From assembly GCA_020217035.1 (NCBI GenBank), contig JAIWOG010000013.1, positions 1-10,000 of the forward strand: a stretch of DNA of 10,000 nt. Reading direction: 5' to 3'. Numbering within the stretch: the stretch's first letter is position 1; every line of letters starts with the position of its first letter. Shown one piece after another: positions 1 through 5,579 of the stretch. Under the pieces are notes generated by a model that was not told the origin of the DNA, did not search any database, and saw only the letters and a list, made by a program, of their open reading frames with translations. Made by a program: the position numbers and the translations under genes. Source of the DNA: Magnetospirillum sp. (GTDB lineage Bacteria; Pseudomonadota; Alphaproteobacteria; Rhodospirillales; Magnetospirillaceae).

Positions 1-19
1 GCGCGGGCTTGACCCGCGC
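1..19. repeat. REP-like palindrome, copy 1
   Basis: Perfect inverted repeat with 7-bp arms GCGCGGG and CCCGCGC around the 5-base centre CTTGA. Its core is the reverse complement of the core of the palindrome at 78-100, so the two form an inverted pair about 60 bases apart. It touches the window edge, so its outer part may be missing. No gene lies in 1-147. Confidence 0.55.
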
Positions 20-77
20 AGCCACATCGATCCGCTTATCTATTTGTTTCCAATGGCGCTTCTGCGGGGAAGCGTGG

Positions 78-100
78 ATGGCCGGGTCAAGCCCGGCCAT
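78..100. repeat. REP-like palindrome, copy 2
   Basis: Perfect inverted repeat with 9-bp arms ATGGCCGGG and CCCGGCCAT around the centre TCAAG. Palindromes with this GGG/CCC core and a TCAAG/CTTGA centre are frequent between genes in Magnetospirillum, Rhodopseudomonas and Bradyrhizobium (from memory, not searched). It lies downstream of cyaY on the minus strand and could also act as a 3'-end stabilising hairpin for that mRNA. There is no U-tract, so it is not called a terminator. Confidence 0.7.
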
Positions 101-147
101 GACGGATGGTGTAAAACGACGTGGACACCGGGGTTTTTCGCAGCGCC

Positions 148-480
148 CTAAGCCTCGAACGCGATGTCGACGCCGAACTTGGCCTTCAGCTCGGCGGCCA
201 GCACCTGCGGCAGCTTGGCGGCGGGATCGCGGGTGCTTTGCCATTCTCCGTCGGCATGGTCGTAATGGGTGGCGCCGCTGACCGGCGACGACATCCAGAT
301 CTGCCGGTTGGGGGCATGCTTGTTGATGACGTATTGCCCGCCGCTGTCCAGCGACAAGGTCAGGATGCCGCCTTGCAACTCGGCGTCGATCTCGTCGCCC
401 AGCACCTCGTCGATGGTGTCGGCCATCAGGTTCAGCAATTGGTCGGCGGCAGAGGCGAAGAGGCTTTCGTCGATGCTCAT
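148..480 (-). CDS. cyaY: Frataxin-like iron donor protein CyaY
   Basis: 110 residues, the usual size for a bacterial frataxin. Frataxins bind iron through an acidic helix and modulate iron delivery and cysteine desulfurase activity during Fe-S cluster assembly in the cytosol. The N-terminal helix carries the acidic ridge (residues about 15-34: MADTIDEVLGDEIDAEL). A beta-sheet follows with the family pattern GGILTLSLDSGGQYVINKHAPNRQIW (about 37-62) and the SPVSGATHYD segment, ending in a C-terminal helix. The ATG at 480 is preceded by AAAGGA at good spacing. It is transcribed away from the receiver-domain gene, from which it is separated by 168 bases with no convincing promoter on either strand. 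Assignment rests on the fold-defining motifs and length. Confidence 0.93.
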   Translation of the reverse strand: MSIDESLFASAADQLLNLMADTIDEVLGDEIDAELQGGILTLSLDSGGQYVINKHAPNRQIWMSSPVSGATHYDHADGEWQSTRDPAAKLPQVLAAELKAKFGVDIAFEA

Positions 481-648
481 GGTCGGTCCTTTGTTCTCGT
501 GCAGATTGGGACACTAACCAAGATGACGGCGTCCGCCAAGACCATCGGGTGAAGGCTGTATTTATGGTGGACGGCCTTTCAACGAACGGTGATACTGTTG
601 CATATGCAGGAACCCCGGCAGAGGGTCCGCAAGCAGAGGGAGACATCC

Positions 649-975
649 ATGATCCGCATCTTGGTCATCGAAACCGAGCTGCGTGCTCGTCAGGCGTTGA
701 AGACGATCCTGGAAGGCGCCGGCTACGAAGTGATCGTCGCTGTCGATTCGGGGGACGCGCTCAGCCGTCATCGCACCCATCCCGCCGATCTGGTCATCGC
801 CGACGGCATCGACGAACCGCCCCCCGGCGCCCGCATCCTGGCGGTGCCCGGCGGCACCGACCAGCGTCGCGCCATGCTGTCCGAGCGTTTGCGCCTGTCG
901 GGGGCCAAGACTTTCCTGCCCAAACCGTTCCGTCGCGACGATCTTTTGGACGCTGTCCGGGCCAGTTTGACATGA
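649..975 (+). CDS. Short stand-alone receiver-domain protein, atypical
   Basis: 108 residues from the ATG at 649, chosen because AGAGGGAG ends six bases upstream; an in-frame ATG at 589 would add 20 residues unlike a receiver domain. The protein is a single CheY-like receiver with no output domain. Visible parts are strand 1 (IRILVIE), the phosphoacceptor candidate D52 (DLVIAD), T70 at the Thr/Ser position, and K92 followed by P93. Two features are unusual. The acidic pair normally seen as DD is E8-T9, which may weaken Mg binding. The distance from D52 to T70 is 18 residues against 30 in CheY, which matches loss of helix 3 and adjoining loops, while the T70 to K92 distance (22) equals that of CheY. 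It may be a sequestering or pseudo-receiver protein; its partner kinase is not visible here. Confidence 0.82.
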   Translation: MIRILVIETELRARQALKTILEGAGYEVIVAVDSGDALSRHRTHPADLVIADGIDEPPPGARILAVPGGTDQRRAMLSERLRLSGAKTFLPKPFRRDDLLDAVRASLT

Positions 976-1021
976 AAAACCGCGTCAGCGGAAAAAGCTG
1001 AAAAAAAGTGCAACCCCACGC

Positions 1022-1050
1022 TTGCGCAGGCTTGGGGATTTCTGTATAGA
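1022..1050 (+). promoter_or_regulatory. Predicted sigma70-type promoter of rpmE
   Basis: TTGCGC (1022-1027) and TATAGA (1045-1050) are separated by exactly 17 bases, which would start transcription about 25 bases before the rpmE ATG. The element is flanked by CCCCA (1014-1018) and TGGGG (1033-1037), an inverted repeat around the -35 box of unknown meaning. This placement argues that upstream in-frame codons are not translated. Confidence 0.6.
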
Positions 1051-1081
1051 GAGCGCCTTCGATTTGCAAAGCAGGACGGCC

Positions 1082-1306
1082 ATGAAGAACGACATTCATC
1101 CCGATTACCATGAGATCAACGTGGTGATGACGGACGGCACCGAATTCACGACTCGTTCGACCATGGGCAAGGCCGGCGACACTCTGCGTCTGGACATCGA
1201 TCCCAAGTCCCATCCGGCTTGGACCGGCGTTCACCGCATGGTGGATTCGGGCGGTCAGATCGCCAAGTTCAACAAGCGTTTCGCCAGCTTCGGCATCAAG
1301 TCGTAA
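1082..1306 (+). CDS. rpmE: 50S ribosomal protein L31
   Basis: 74 residues, a protein of the large ribosomal subunit that bridges to the small subunit. The start [20 protein letters not shown] and the central [11 protein letters not shown] block are typical of alphaproteobacterial L31, with a basic C-terminal half ([11 protein letters not shown]). The CxxC zinc-binding cysteines of the C+ form are absent, so this is a zinc-independent type. The ATG at 1082 has AGGA five bases upstream and lies just after a good promoter; an in-frame ATG at 1022 falls inside that promoter and is rejected. It is a single-gene unit ended by the hairpin at 1349-1390. Confidence 0.95.
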   Translation: MKNDIHPDYHEINVVMTDGTEFTTRSTMGKAGDTLRLDIDPKSHPAWTGVHRMVDSGGQIAKFNKRFASFGIKS

Positions 1307-1348
1307 GTCTTGTTTCCGGCGCCTGCCGCCGGACCGCCGACAAGCGGG

Positions 1349-1390
1349 AAAAGCCGCCAGATGAGAAGTCTGGCGGCTTTTTCCTTGTTT
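1349..1390 (+). terminator. Rho-independent terminator of rpmE
   Basis: A 13-bp perfect stem, AAAAGCCGCCAGA (1349-1361) pairing with 1369-1381, closes a 7-base loop and runs into a T-rich tail. It lies 42 bases after the rpmE stop codon and separates rpmE from the cyclase gene. The A-rich left arm would also give a U-tract on the minus strand, so it may work in both directions. Confidence 0.9.
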
Positions 1391-1475
1391 ATTGTGGACT
1401 TCGCTGCGGTAAGACGGTACAGCAAGCGAGGGGGTAGGGAGGCTTTCGAGCCTGAATGGCGGACGCGCATAGACC

Positions 1476-3269
1476 ATGATCATCGTCCACTACGAGGTAT
1501 ATGTCCTCGAAGGTCGCGGATGGATGCTGCATGCGCGTTTTCCCCGCATGGAGCGCGAAGGAGCGCTTGCCGAAGCCAAGGAACTCGAAACGTCCCTGAA
1601 GCTTCAGGTCCGGGTGGTCCGCGAGACCTATTACACCGACAACAATGCCTTCGAGGAAGCCGAGATCTATGTGACCGGCGGCAAGGTCGAGCGGGCGGCC
1701 CCGCAAGCCAGGGCCGCTTCCGGCGGCGGCAAGTCGTCCTGGGGGGCGCCGGGGCCGTCTTCCGCCGCCACGGCCAGCGCACGCGCCAACACGGCGAAGC
1801 CGGGGCGCGGCAAGCCCGCCGCCAAGGCGACCAAGGCCGGCAAGCTGGCCGTGTCGGAACTGGAAGTGGCGCACGCCCGCCAAGTGTTCTTCCGCCTGCT
1901 GGCCATCGGCGCCTGCGGATTGGCCGTCGCCCTGTTGGCCATCAAGCTGACCCCCAACGTGATCATGGTTTTGTGGAAGATGGGCTTCGGCATCAAGGTC
2001 GACGCCGCCAGCTACAGCCAGTTGCTGATGGTGATCTTCGCCCTGACCTTCTTGATGACCTCGGTTCCCCTGGCTTTGAAGTTCATGCCGAGCAAGGGAG
2101 AGCGGCGTCCGCGTCCGGCCCCGATGACGGCGCCTCCGCCGCAAGCGCCGGCCAAGCCCCAGGCCATCAGCAAGGAAATGAAGAAATCCTTGGAAAAGCT
2201 GGCCAAGGAAGCCGAGCGCGCAAAGCGGCCCGAGGACGATTCCGACGACGACTTGCCACCCTTGGATTTGGACCTGGATGACGACAAGCCGTTGGCCGAG
2301 GAGGTCGCCGAGGCCGAGCGCGAGCGGAAACAGGACAAGCCCGACAAGGTGGAAGCCGCGCCCACCCAAAGTGTCGAGGCGCAAATTCCCAAGGTCGGCA
2401 AGTTCCTGAACGGCGCCATGGAGGCGGTGCGTCAGGAACGCGTCACCATGGATAATTACAACCGTTTCGCCATGCACCTTTACATGGCAGGGGCTGTCGA
2501 GGCTTTGATCGAGTTCCGCAAGCTGGGTGCCAAGGCACTGGAACCCTTGATGGCGGAAGCCCTGGACCAATTGGGCACCAGGGGCGACGCCGCCCGCAAT
2601 TTCCACGACAAGCTGCCGGAATACCGGCGTGAAGCCCGCTACAAGTCGGTGGTCGAGGCTGGACGCAACGCCATGGGCAACTTCCTGCTGGGTGACGAGA
2701 TGGGGGCGCATCTGGCGTTGCGCGACGTCTATCGCGACTGGAACCGCAAGGTGGACCAGAAGCAGGGCCAGATGATGACCGTGCTGTTCACCGATATGGT
2801 GGATTCCACCAATATGACCCAGCAGCGCGGCGACGCCGCCGCCCAGGAAATCGTCCGCCGCCACAACCTGATCGTGCGAAATGCCCTGGCCCGCTTCGGT
2901 GGTCACGAGGTCAAGCACACCGGCGACGGCATCATGGCGTCCTTCCTGTCGGCCGCCGGGGCCATCGACGCCATGATCCAGGTGCAGCGTCAAGTGACCG
3001 AGCACAACACCCGAATGCCCAGTCAGACCCTGCATTTGCGCATCGGTCTGAATGCTGGCGAACCCATCCAGGAAGAAGACGATTTGTTCGGCTCGACCGT
3101 GCAATTGGCGGCACGGGTCTGCGCCGCCACCGGCACCGACGAAATCTATTGCACGGCTTCGGTGATGGAATTGTCGGGCAAGCCCAATTCCATGTTCCGT
3201 TCGGTGGGCGCAAAGGCGGTGAAGGGATTCCGCGACCCCATCACCATGTATGAAATCCTGTGGAAGTGA
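1476..3269 (+). CDS. Membrane-anchored class III adenylate cyclase
   Basis: 597 residues, predicted to make cAMP from ATP at the inner membrane. Order of parts: a soluble N-terminal module (1-67, MIIVHYEVYVLEGRGW onward) not recognised as a named family; a Gly/Ala/Ser/Lys-rich linker (about 70-125); two membrane segments (about 138-158 and 181-203); a Pro-rich then strongly acidic linker (207-300); a helical region (about 305-430); and a C-terminal cyclase domain (434-597). The metal-binding aspartates are D440 (FTDMVDST) and D484 (HTGDG), with K480 and D536 as the adenine-selecting pair and R547 as the transition-state arginine. The spacings match mycobacterial Rv1625c. The transition-state Asn is Q543 (STVQLAARV). 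The ATG at 1476 has no Shine-Dalgarno sequence; an in-frame stop at 1470 excludes a longer form. Activity and nucleotide choice are inferred. Confidence 0.9.
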   Translation: MIIVHYEVYVLEGRGWMLHARFPRMEREGALAEAKELETSLKLQVRVVRETYYTDNNAFEEAEIYVTGGKVERAAPQARAASGGGKSSWGAPGPSSAATASARANTAKPGRGKPAAKATKAGKLAVSELEVAHARQVFFRLLAIGACGLAVALLAIKLTPNVIMVLWKMGFGIKVDAASYSQLLMVIFALTFLMTSVPLALKFMPSKGERRPRPAPMTAPPPQAPAKPQAISKEMKKSLEKLAKEAERAKRPEDDSDDDLPPLDLDLDDDKPLAEEVAEAERERKQDKPDKVEAAPTQSVEAQIPKVGKFLNGAMEAVRQERVTMDNYNRFAMHLYMAGAVEALIEFRKLGAKALEPLMAEALDQLGTRGDAARNFHDKLPEYRREARYKSVVEAGRNAMGNFLLGDEMGAHLALRDVYRDWNRKVDQKQGQMMTVLFTDMVDSTNMTQQRGDAAAQEIVRRHNLIVRNALARFGGHEVKHTGDGIMASFLSAAGAIDAMIQVQRQVTEHNTRMPSQTLHLRIGLNAGEPIQEEDDLFGSTVQLAARVCAATGTDEIYCTASVMELSGKPNSMFRSVGAKAVKGFRDPITMYEILWK

Positions 3270-3668
3270 TCAGTTCAGCCGCTGCAGCATCTGGCGTTCC
3301 AGCCGGGCCACCCGCTGGTAAAGGCTGAGCGAGCGGGCCAGCAGGCTTTTCAGCCCCTTGGGCAGGCATTCGTCGCCATCGTGGCTTTGATCCAGGCAAA
3401 CATCGGTTCCCGACAGCCGGTTAGCCTCGGCCAAGGCTTCGACCAGGTCGACTTCCCCTTCATGGACGGCGCGTTGCATCAACAACCACGCCATCACCTG
3501 GGTCAGGCGCGAGGTGACCCGCATGGCCTCGCACGACACCCGCAATCCCTGTATGGCTTCGAACTGCCGTCTTTCCCGCTGTTCCACATGGCTGACGTAG
3601 TTCCGGGCCTCGACCATCAAGGCCATGGTTTCGTCATAGGTGCCACCAAAGAAGGCCGGTTGCGACAT
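3270..3668 (-). CDS. rcdA: RcdA-like protein (DUF1465)
   Basis: 132 residues matching the DUF1465 family, whose Caulobacter member RcdA is an adaptor that helps deliver the cell-cycle regulator CtrA and other substrates to the ClpXP protease through CpdR and PopA. The recognisable start is FGGTYDETMALMVEARNYV (residues 7-25), followed by an all-helical body with the basic segment QRERRQFEAIQGL and a helical tail from about 105 to 132 (KGLKSLLARSLSLYQRVARLERQML). The ATG at 3668 has AGGGAG eight bases upstream. Its stop codon directly abuts that of the convergent cyclase, with no terminator hairpin between them. Assignment to the family is firm; the role in CtrA turnover here is transferred from Caulobacter. 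Confidence 0.88.
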   Translation of the reverse strand: MSQPAFFGGTYDETMALMVEARNYVSHVEQRERRQFEAIQGLRVSCEAMRVTSRLTQVMAWLLMQRAVHEGEVDLVEALAEANRLSGTDVCLDQSHDGDECLPKGLKSLLARSLSLYQRVARLERQMLQRLN

Positions 3669-3685
3669 GCCAACGCTCCCTGACG

Positions 3686-3711
3686 GGTCCTTGGCCTCAC
3701 AGCCTGGGACC
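3686..3711. other. Imperfect inverted repeat in the rcdA leader
   Basis: GGTCC (3686-3690) and GGACC (3707-3711), with inner GGC/GCC pairing and a two-base interior mismatch or wobble, lie just upstream of the rcdA ribosome-binding site. It could be a leader hairpin or a protein site; nothing else supports a function. Confidence 0.3.
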
Positions 3712-3828
3712 TTTGGTAATAGTGTCGCGATCCAATGTTAGGATGGAAAGAGTCGGAAAAAATATCAAGAGGTAAACATCTGTAAAACTAAGTGATAAAT
3801 TGGATAAAATTATAAATATTGAATTTCA

Positions 3829-3847
3829 ACTATGATGTATTCATAGT
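3829..3847. promoter_or_regulatory. Possible operator: inverted repeat in the AT-rich gap
   Basis: Perfect 7-bp arms ACTATGA and TCATAGT with centre TGTAT, 37 bases before the ATG of the small gene at 3884. It sits in an AT-rich stretch (only 11 G or C in 3781-3840) inside an otherwise GC-rich window. A dimeric regulator could bind here, but AT-rich DNA produces such repeats by chance more easily. Confidence 0.35.
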
Positions 3848-3848
3848 G

Positions 3849-3863
3849 TAAATCAGTTGTTAA
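3849..3863. promoter_or_regulatory. CtrA-like box (7 of 8 matches)
   Basis: TAAA, seven bases, then TTAA. The known CtrA consensus in alphaproteobacteria is TTAA-N7-TTAA, so one base differs. It lies 20 bases upstream of the ATG at 3884. A weaker GTAA-N7-TAAA occurs at 3772-3786. The AT-rich context lowers the significance. Confidence 0.3.
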
Positions 3864-3883
3864 TGTGATTGTGCGGGGTCGCC

Positions 3884-4078
3884 ATGCGCTTCGTCGTCGC
3901 CGAATCGTTCGACAAGAGCGAAATAAATCATTTTTTTGACGCCGATATTAGTTGTCGTATTGGCGGCGTCATCAAATCACGTAGCGGCAAGATTTATCGG
4001 GTCGAAGATTTCGCCTGGCATACCGATACCTTCGACCACACGCCCAACGTCCGCGTCCTGTTGAAGCGCGAGAAGTGA
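3884..4078 (+). CDS. Small protein of unknown function
   Basis: 64 residues from the ATG at 3884, with GGGG five bases upstream; a TTG at 3869 would add five residues. I do not recognise the family. The sequence has an N-terminal strand-like segment (MRFVVAESF), a single cysteine (C24), a likely beta-rich middle (IGGVIKSRSGKIYRVEDF) and a basic end (VRVLLKREK). No membrane segment or signal peptide is visible, so it is probably cytosolic. Its first codons are noticeably AT-richer than the neighbours, continuing the AT-rich gap upstream, which hints at a different origin or at a strongly regulated gene. It converges on the thioesterase gene with a seven-base gap. That it is a real gene is probable but not proven. 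Confidence 0.55.
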   Translation: MRFVVAESFDKSEINHFFDADISCRIGGVIKSRSGKIYRVEDFAWHTDTFDHTPNVRVLLKREK

Positions 4079-4085
4079 CCCGTCC

Positions 4086-4520
4086 TCAGCCGCGGTGCTT
4101 CAGGAAAGCGTCGCGGATGAAAGCGGGGATAGGCGTCGGGCGTTGGGTGGCGCGTTCGACGAAGACGTGGGTCCAATGGCCGTCGGCGGCGGCCTCGTCG
4201 GTATCGCCGTCGAACAGGGCCAGACCATAGCGGACCGACGAATTGCCCACATGCTCGATGCGCAAGCCGCCGCAGACCGGTTCCGGCCAGGACAGCGGCC
4301 GCCGAAAGCGGCATTGGCTTTCGGCGGCGAAGGCGACGGCGTCGCCGTTCATGATGTCCATGGCGCACGGACCGCGCAGGAACTCGACCACCACCAACTC
4401 GAAGAAACGGTAATACTCGACGTTGTTGATGTGGCCGAACATGTCGTTGTCCGACCACCGCGTCTGGATGGTGGTGACAAAGGGGAAGTCCTGGCGTCGG
4501 GGCGCGGGTTCACGGCTCAT
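4086..4520 (-). CDS. Acyl-CoA thioesterase, 4HBT hotdog family
   Basis: 144 residues of the YbgC/FadM-type hotdog fold, which hydrolyses acyl-CoA thioesters to free acid and CoA in the cytosol. The active-site block is RWSDNDMFGHINNVEYYRFF (residues 21-40); D26 aligns with the catalytic Asp17 of Pseudomonas 4-hydroxybenzoyl-CoA thioesterase, and GHINN is the usual follow-on. The second half has the expected strands (RIEHVGNSSVRYGLALF, HWTHVFVE). Its ATG overlaps the stop of the upstream 3-hydroxybutyrate dehydrogenase gene in an ATGA, so the two are probably translationally coupled. The substrate cannot be read from the sequence; the pairing with bdhA suggests short-chain or hydroxyacyl-CoA. 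Confidence 0.88.
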   Translation of the reverse strand: MSREPAPRRQDFPFVTTIQTRWSDNDMFGHINNVEYYRFFELVVVEFLRGPCAMDIMNGDAVAFAAESQCRFRRPLSWPEPVCGGLRIEHVGNSSVRYGLALFDGDTDEAAADGHWTHVFVERATQRPTPIPAFIRDAFLKHRG

Positions 4521-5293
4521 TGCGCGGTCCAGCCGCCATCCATGGTCAGGTTGGTGCCGGTCATGTTGCCGGCGGCGTCCGAGCACAGGAACACCGCCAG
4601 TTCGCCCAGTTGTTCCGGGGTGGTGAAGCGCTTGGACGGCTGCTTTTCCGACAAAAGGTCGCGGCCGGCGTCGGCCACCGACAATCCTTGCGCCTGGGCG
4701 CGGGCGTCGATCTGCTTTTGCACCAAAGGCGTCAGCACCCAGCCCGGGCAGATGGCGTTGCAGGTGATGCCGGTTTCGGCGTTTTCCAGGGCGACCACCT
4801 TGGTCAGGCCGACGATGCCATGCTTGGCCGCCACATAGGCCGCCTTGTTGACCGAGGCCACCAGGCCATGCACCGAGGCGACGTTGATCAGCCGGCCCCA
4901 GCCCTGGGCCTTCATGGCCGGCAGCGCCGCGCGGATGGTGTGGAAGGCCGAGGACAGGTTGATGGCGATGACCGCGTCCCAGCGGGCGGCGGGAAAGTTC
5001 TCGACCGCGTCCACATGCTGGATGCCGGCGTTGTTGACCAGGATGTCGACGCTGCCCAGGCGCTTTTGCGCGTCCTCGATCAGGCTGACGCATTCCTCGG
5101 CCTTGGACAGGTCGGCGCCGTTATAAAGAACCTTGACGCCGAATTCCTTTTCCAGGCCGGCGCGCAATTCCTCGATGCCGTCGCCGAAGCCGTTCAGCAT
5201 GATGCCGCAGCCTTGGGCGGCCAGTGACCGGGCGATGCCCAAACCGATGCCGCTGGTGGACCCGGTGACCACGGCGTTGCGTCCCTTCAACAT
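4517..5293 (-). CDS. bdhA: D-3-hydroxybutyrate dehydrogenase
   Basis: 258 residues, a classical short-chain dehydrogenase that oxidises D-3-hydroxybutyrate to acetoacetate with NAD+, the step that follows depolymerisation of the storage polymer PHB. Visible are the cofactor motif TGSTSGIG (10-17), NNAG (87-90), and the catalytic S140, Y153 and K157. The substrate-carboxylate ligands known from the Pseudomonas fragi enzyme (Gln94, His144, Lys152, Gln196) are present at a constant offset of two as Q92, H142, K150 and Q194, which supports this specificity over a general SDR. AAGGGG lies seven bases before the ATG. It is the middle gene of a three-gene unit: 16 bases after the DUF1192 gene and overlapping the thioesterase start by four. 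Confidence 0.93.
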   Translation of the reverse strand: MLKGRNAVVTGSTSGIGLGIARSLAAQGCGIMLNGFGDGIEELRAGLEKEFGVKVLYNGADLSKAEECVSLIEDAQKRLGSVDILVNNAGIQHVDAVENFPAARWDAVIAINLSSAFHTIRAALPAMKAQGWGRLINVASVHGLVASVNKAAYVAAKHGIVGLTKVVALENAETGITCNAICPGWVLTPLVQKQIDARAQAQGLSVADAGRDLLSEKQPSKRFTTPEQLGELAVFLCSDAAGNMTGTNLTMDGGWTAQ

Positions 5294-5309
5294 CTTAGAA
5301 CCCCTTGTC

Positions 5310-5495
5310 TTATGGTTTCTTGAACAGGGCCTCGGCCCCCCGCTTGACGTTTTCCTTGGCGGCGATGGCGCTTTCGGCGCGGACGATCTCGGCCTTCAGT
5401 TCGCCGATATAATCCTGCAATTCCTCGATTCCCATGATCTCCAGGTTGCGCAAGGGCGCGACCTTCTTCTTGGGTTCCAGGTCGTCCCAATCCAT
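5310..5495 (-). CDS. DUF1192 family small protein
   Basis: 61 residues of the alphaproteobacterial DUF1192 family, function unknown. It opens with the family's acidic MDWDDLEPKK, has the short conserved LEIMGIEELQDYI segment, and continues as an amphipathic, probably coiled-coil helix (about 21-50: IEELQDYIGELKAEIVRAE) before the basic end FKKP. AAGGAG at good spacing supports the ATG at 5495. It is the first gene of the unit with bdhA and the thioesterase and is divergent from the quinone oxidoreductase. From memory, DUF1192 genes often lie beside such an oxidoreductase in alphaproteobacteria, so the neighbourhood may be old. The gene is too short to be conspicuous and is buried in a much longer spurious minus-strand frame. 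Confidence 0.88.
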   Translation of the reverse strand: MDWDDLEPKKKVAPLRNLEIMGIEELQDYIGELKAEIVRAESAIAAKENVKRGAEALFKKP

Positions 5496-5579
5496 CCGCG
5501 TTCTCCTTCGCCGCTTGCCAGGACGGCATGAACGTACCAGATTGACCCCACCAGGGACAGACCAAGGAAGACCCCGACC

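Noticed and set aside
599..608. Ten-base perfect palindrome TGCATATGCA upstream of the receiver-domain gene
   Set aside because: Too short to call an operator on its own, and no promoter could be placed next to it.
970..1005. CCGC/GCGG mini-hairpin followed by A-runs after the receiver-domain gene
   Set aside because: Only a 4-bp stem with no T-run on the coding strand, so not a credible terminator.
1389..3104. A 571-codon open frame on the minus strand opposite the cyclase gene
   Set aside because: Composition is dominated by His, Gln, Gly, Leu and Arg with no domain, it lies wholly opposite a strongly supported gene, and long antisense frames are expected in GC-rich DNA.
4520..5227. A 235-codon plus-strand frame opposite bdhA
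   Set aside because: It is antisense to a gene with complete catalytic motifs, and its Gly/Asp/His-rich composition is typical of a mirror frame.
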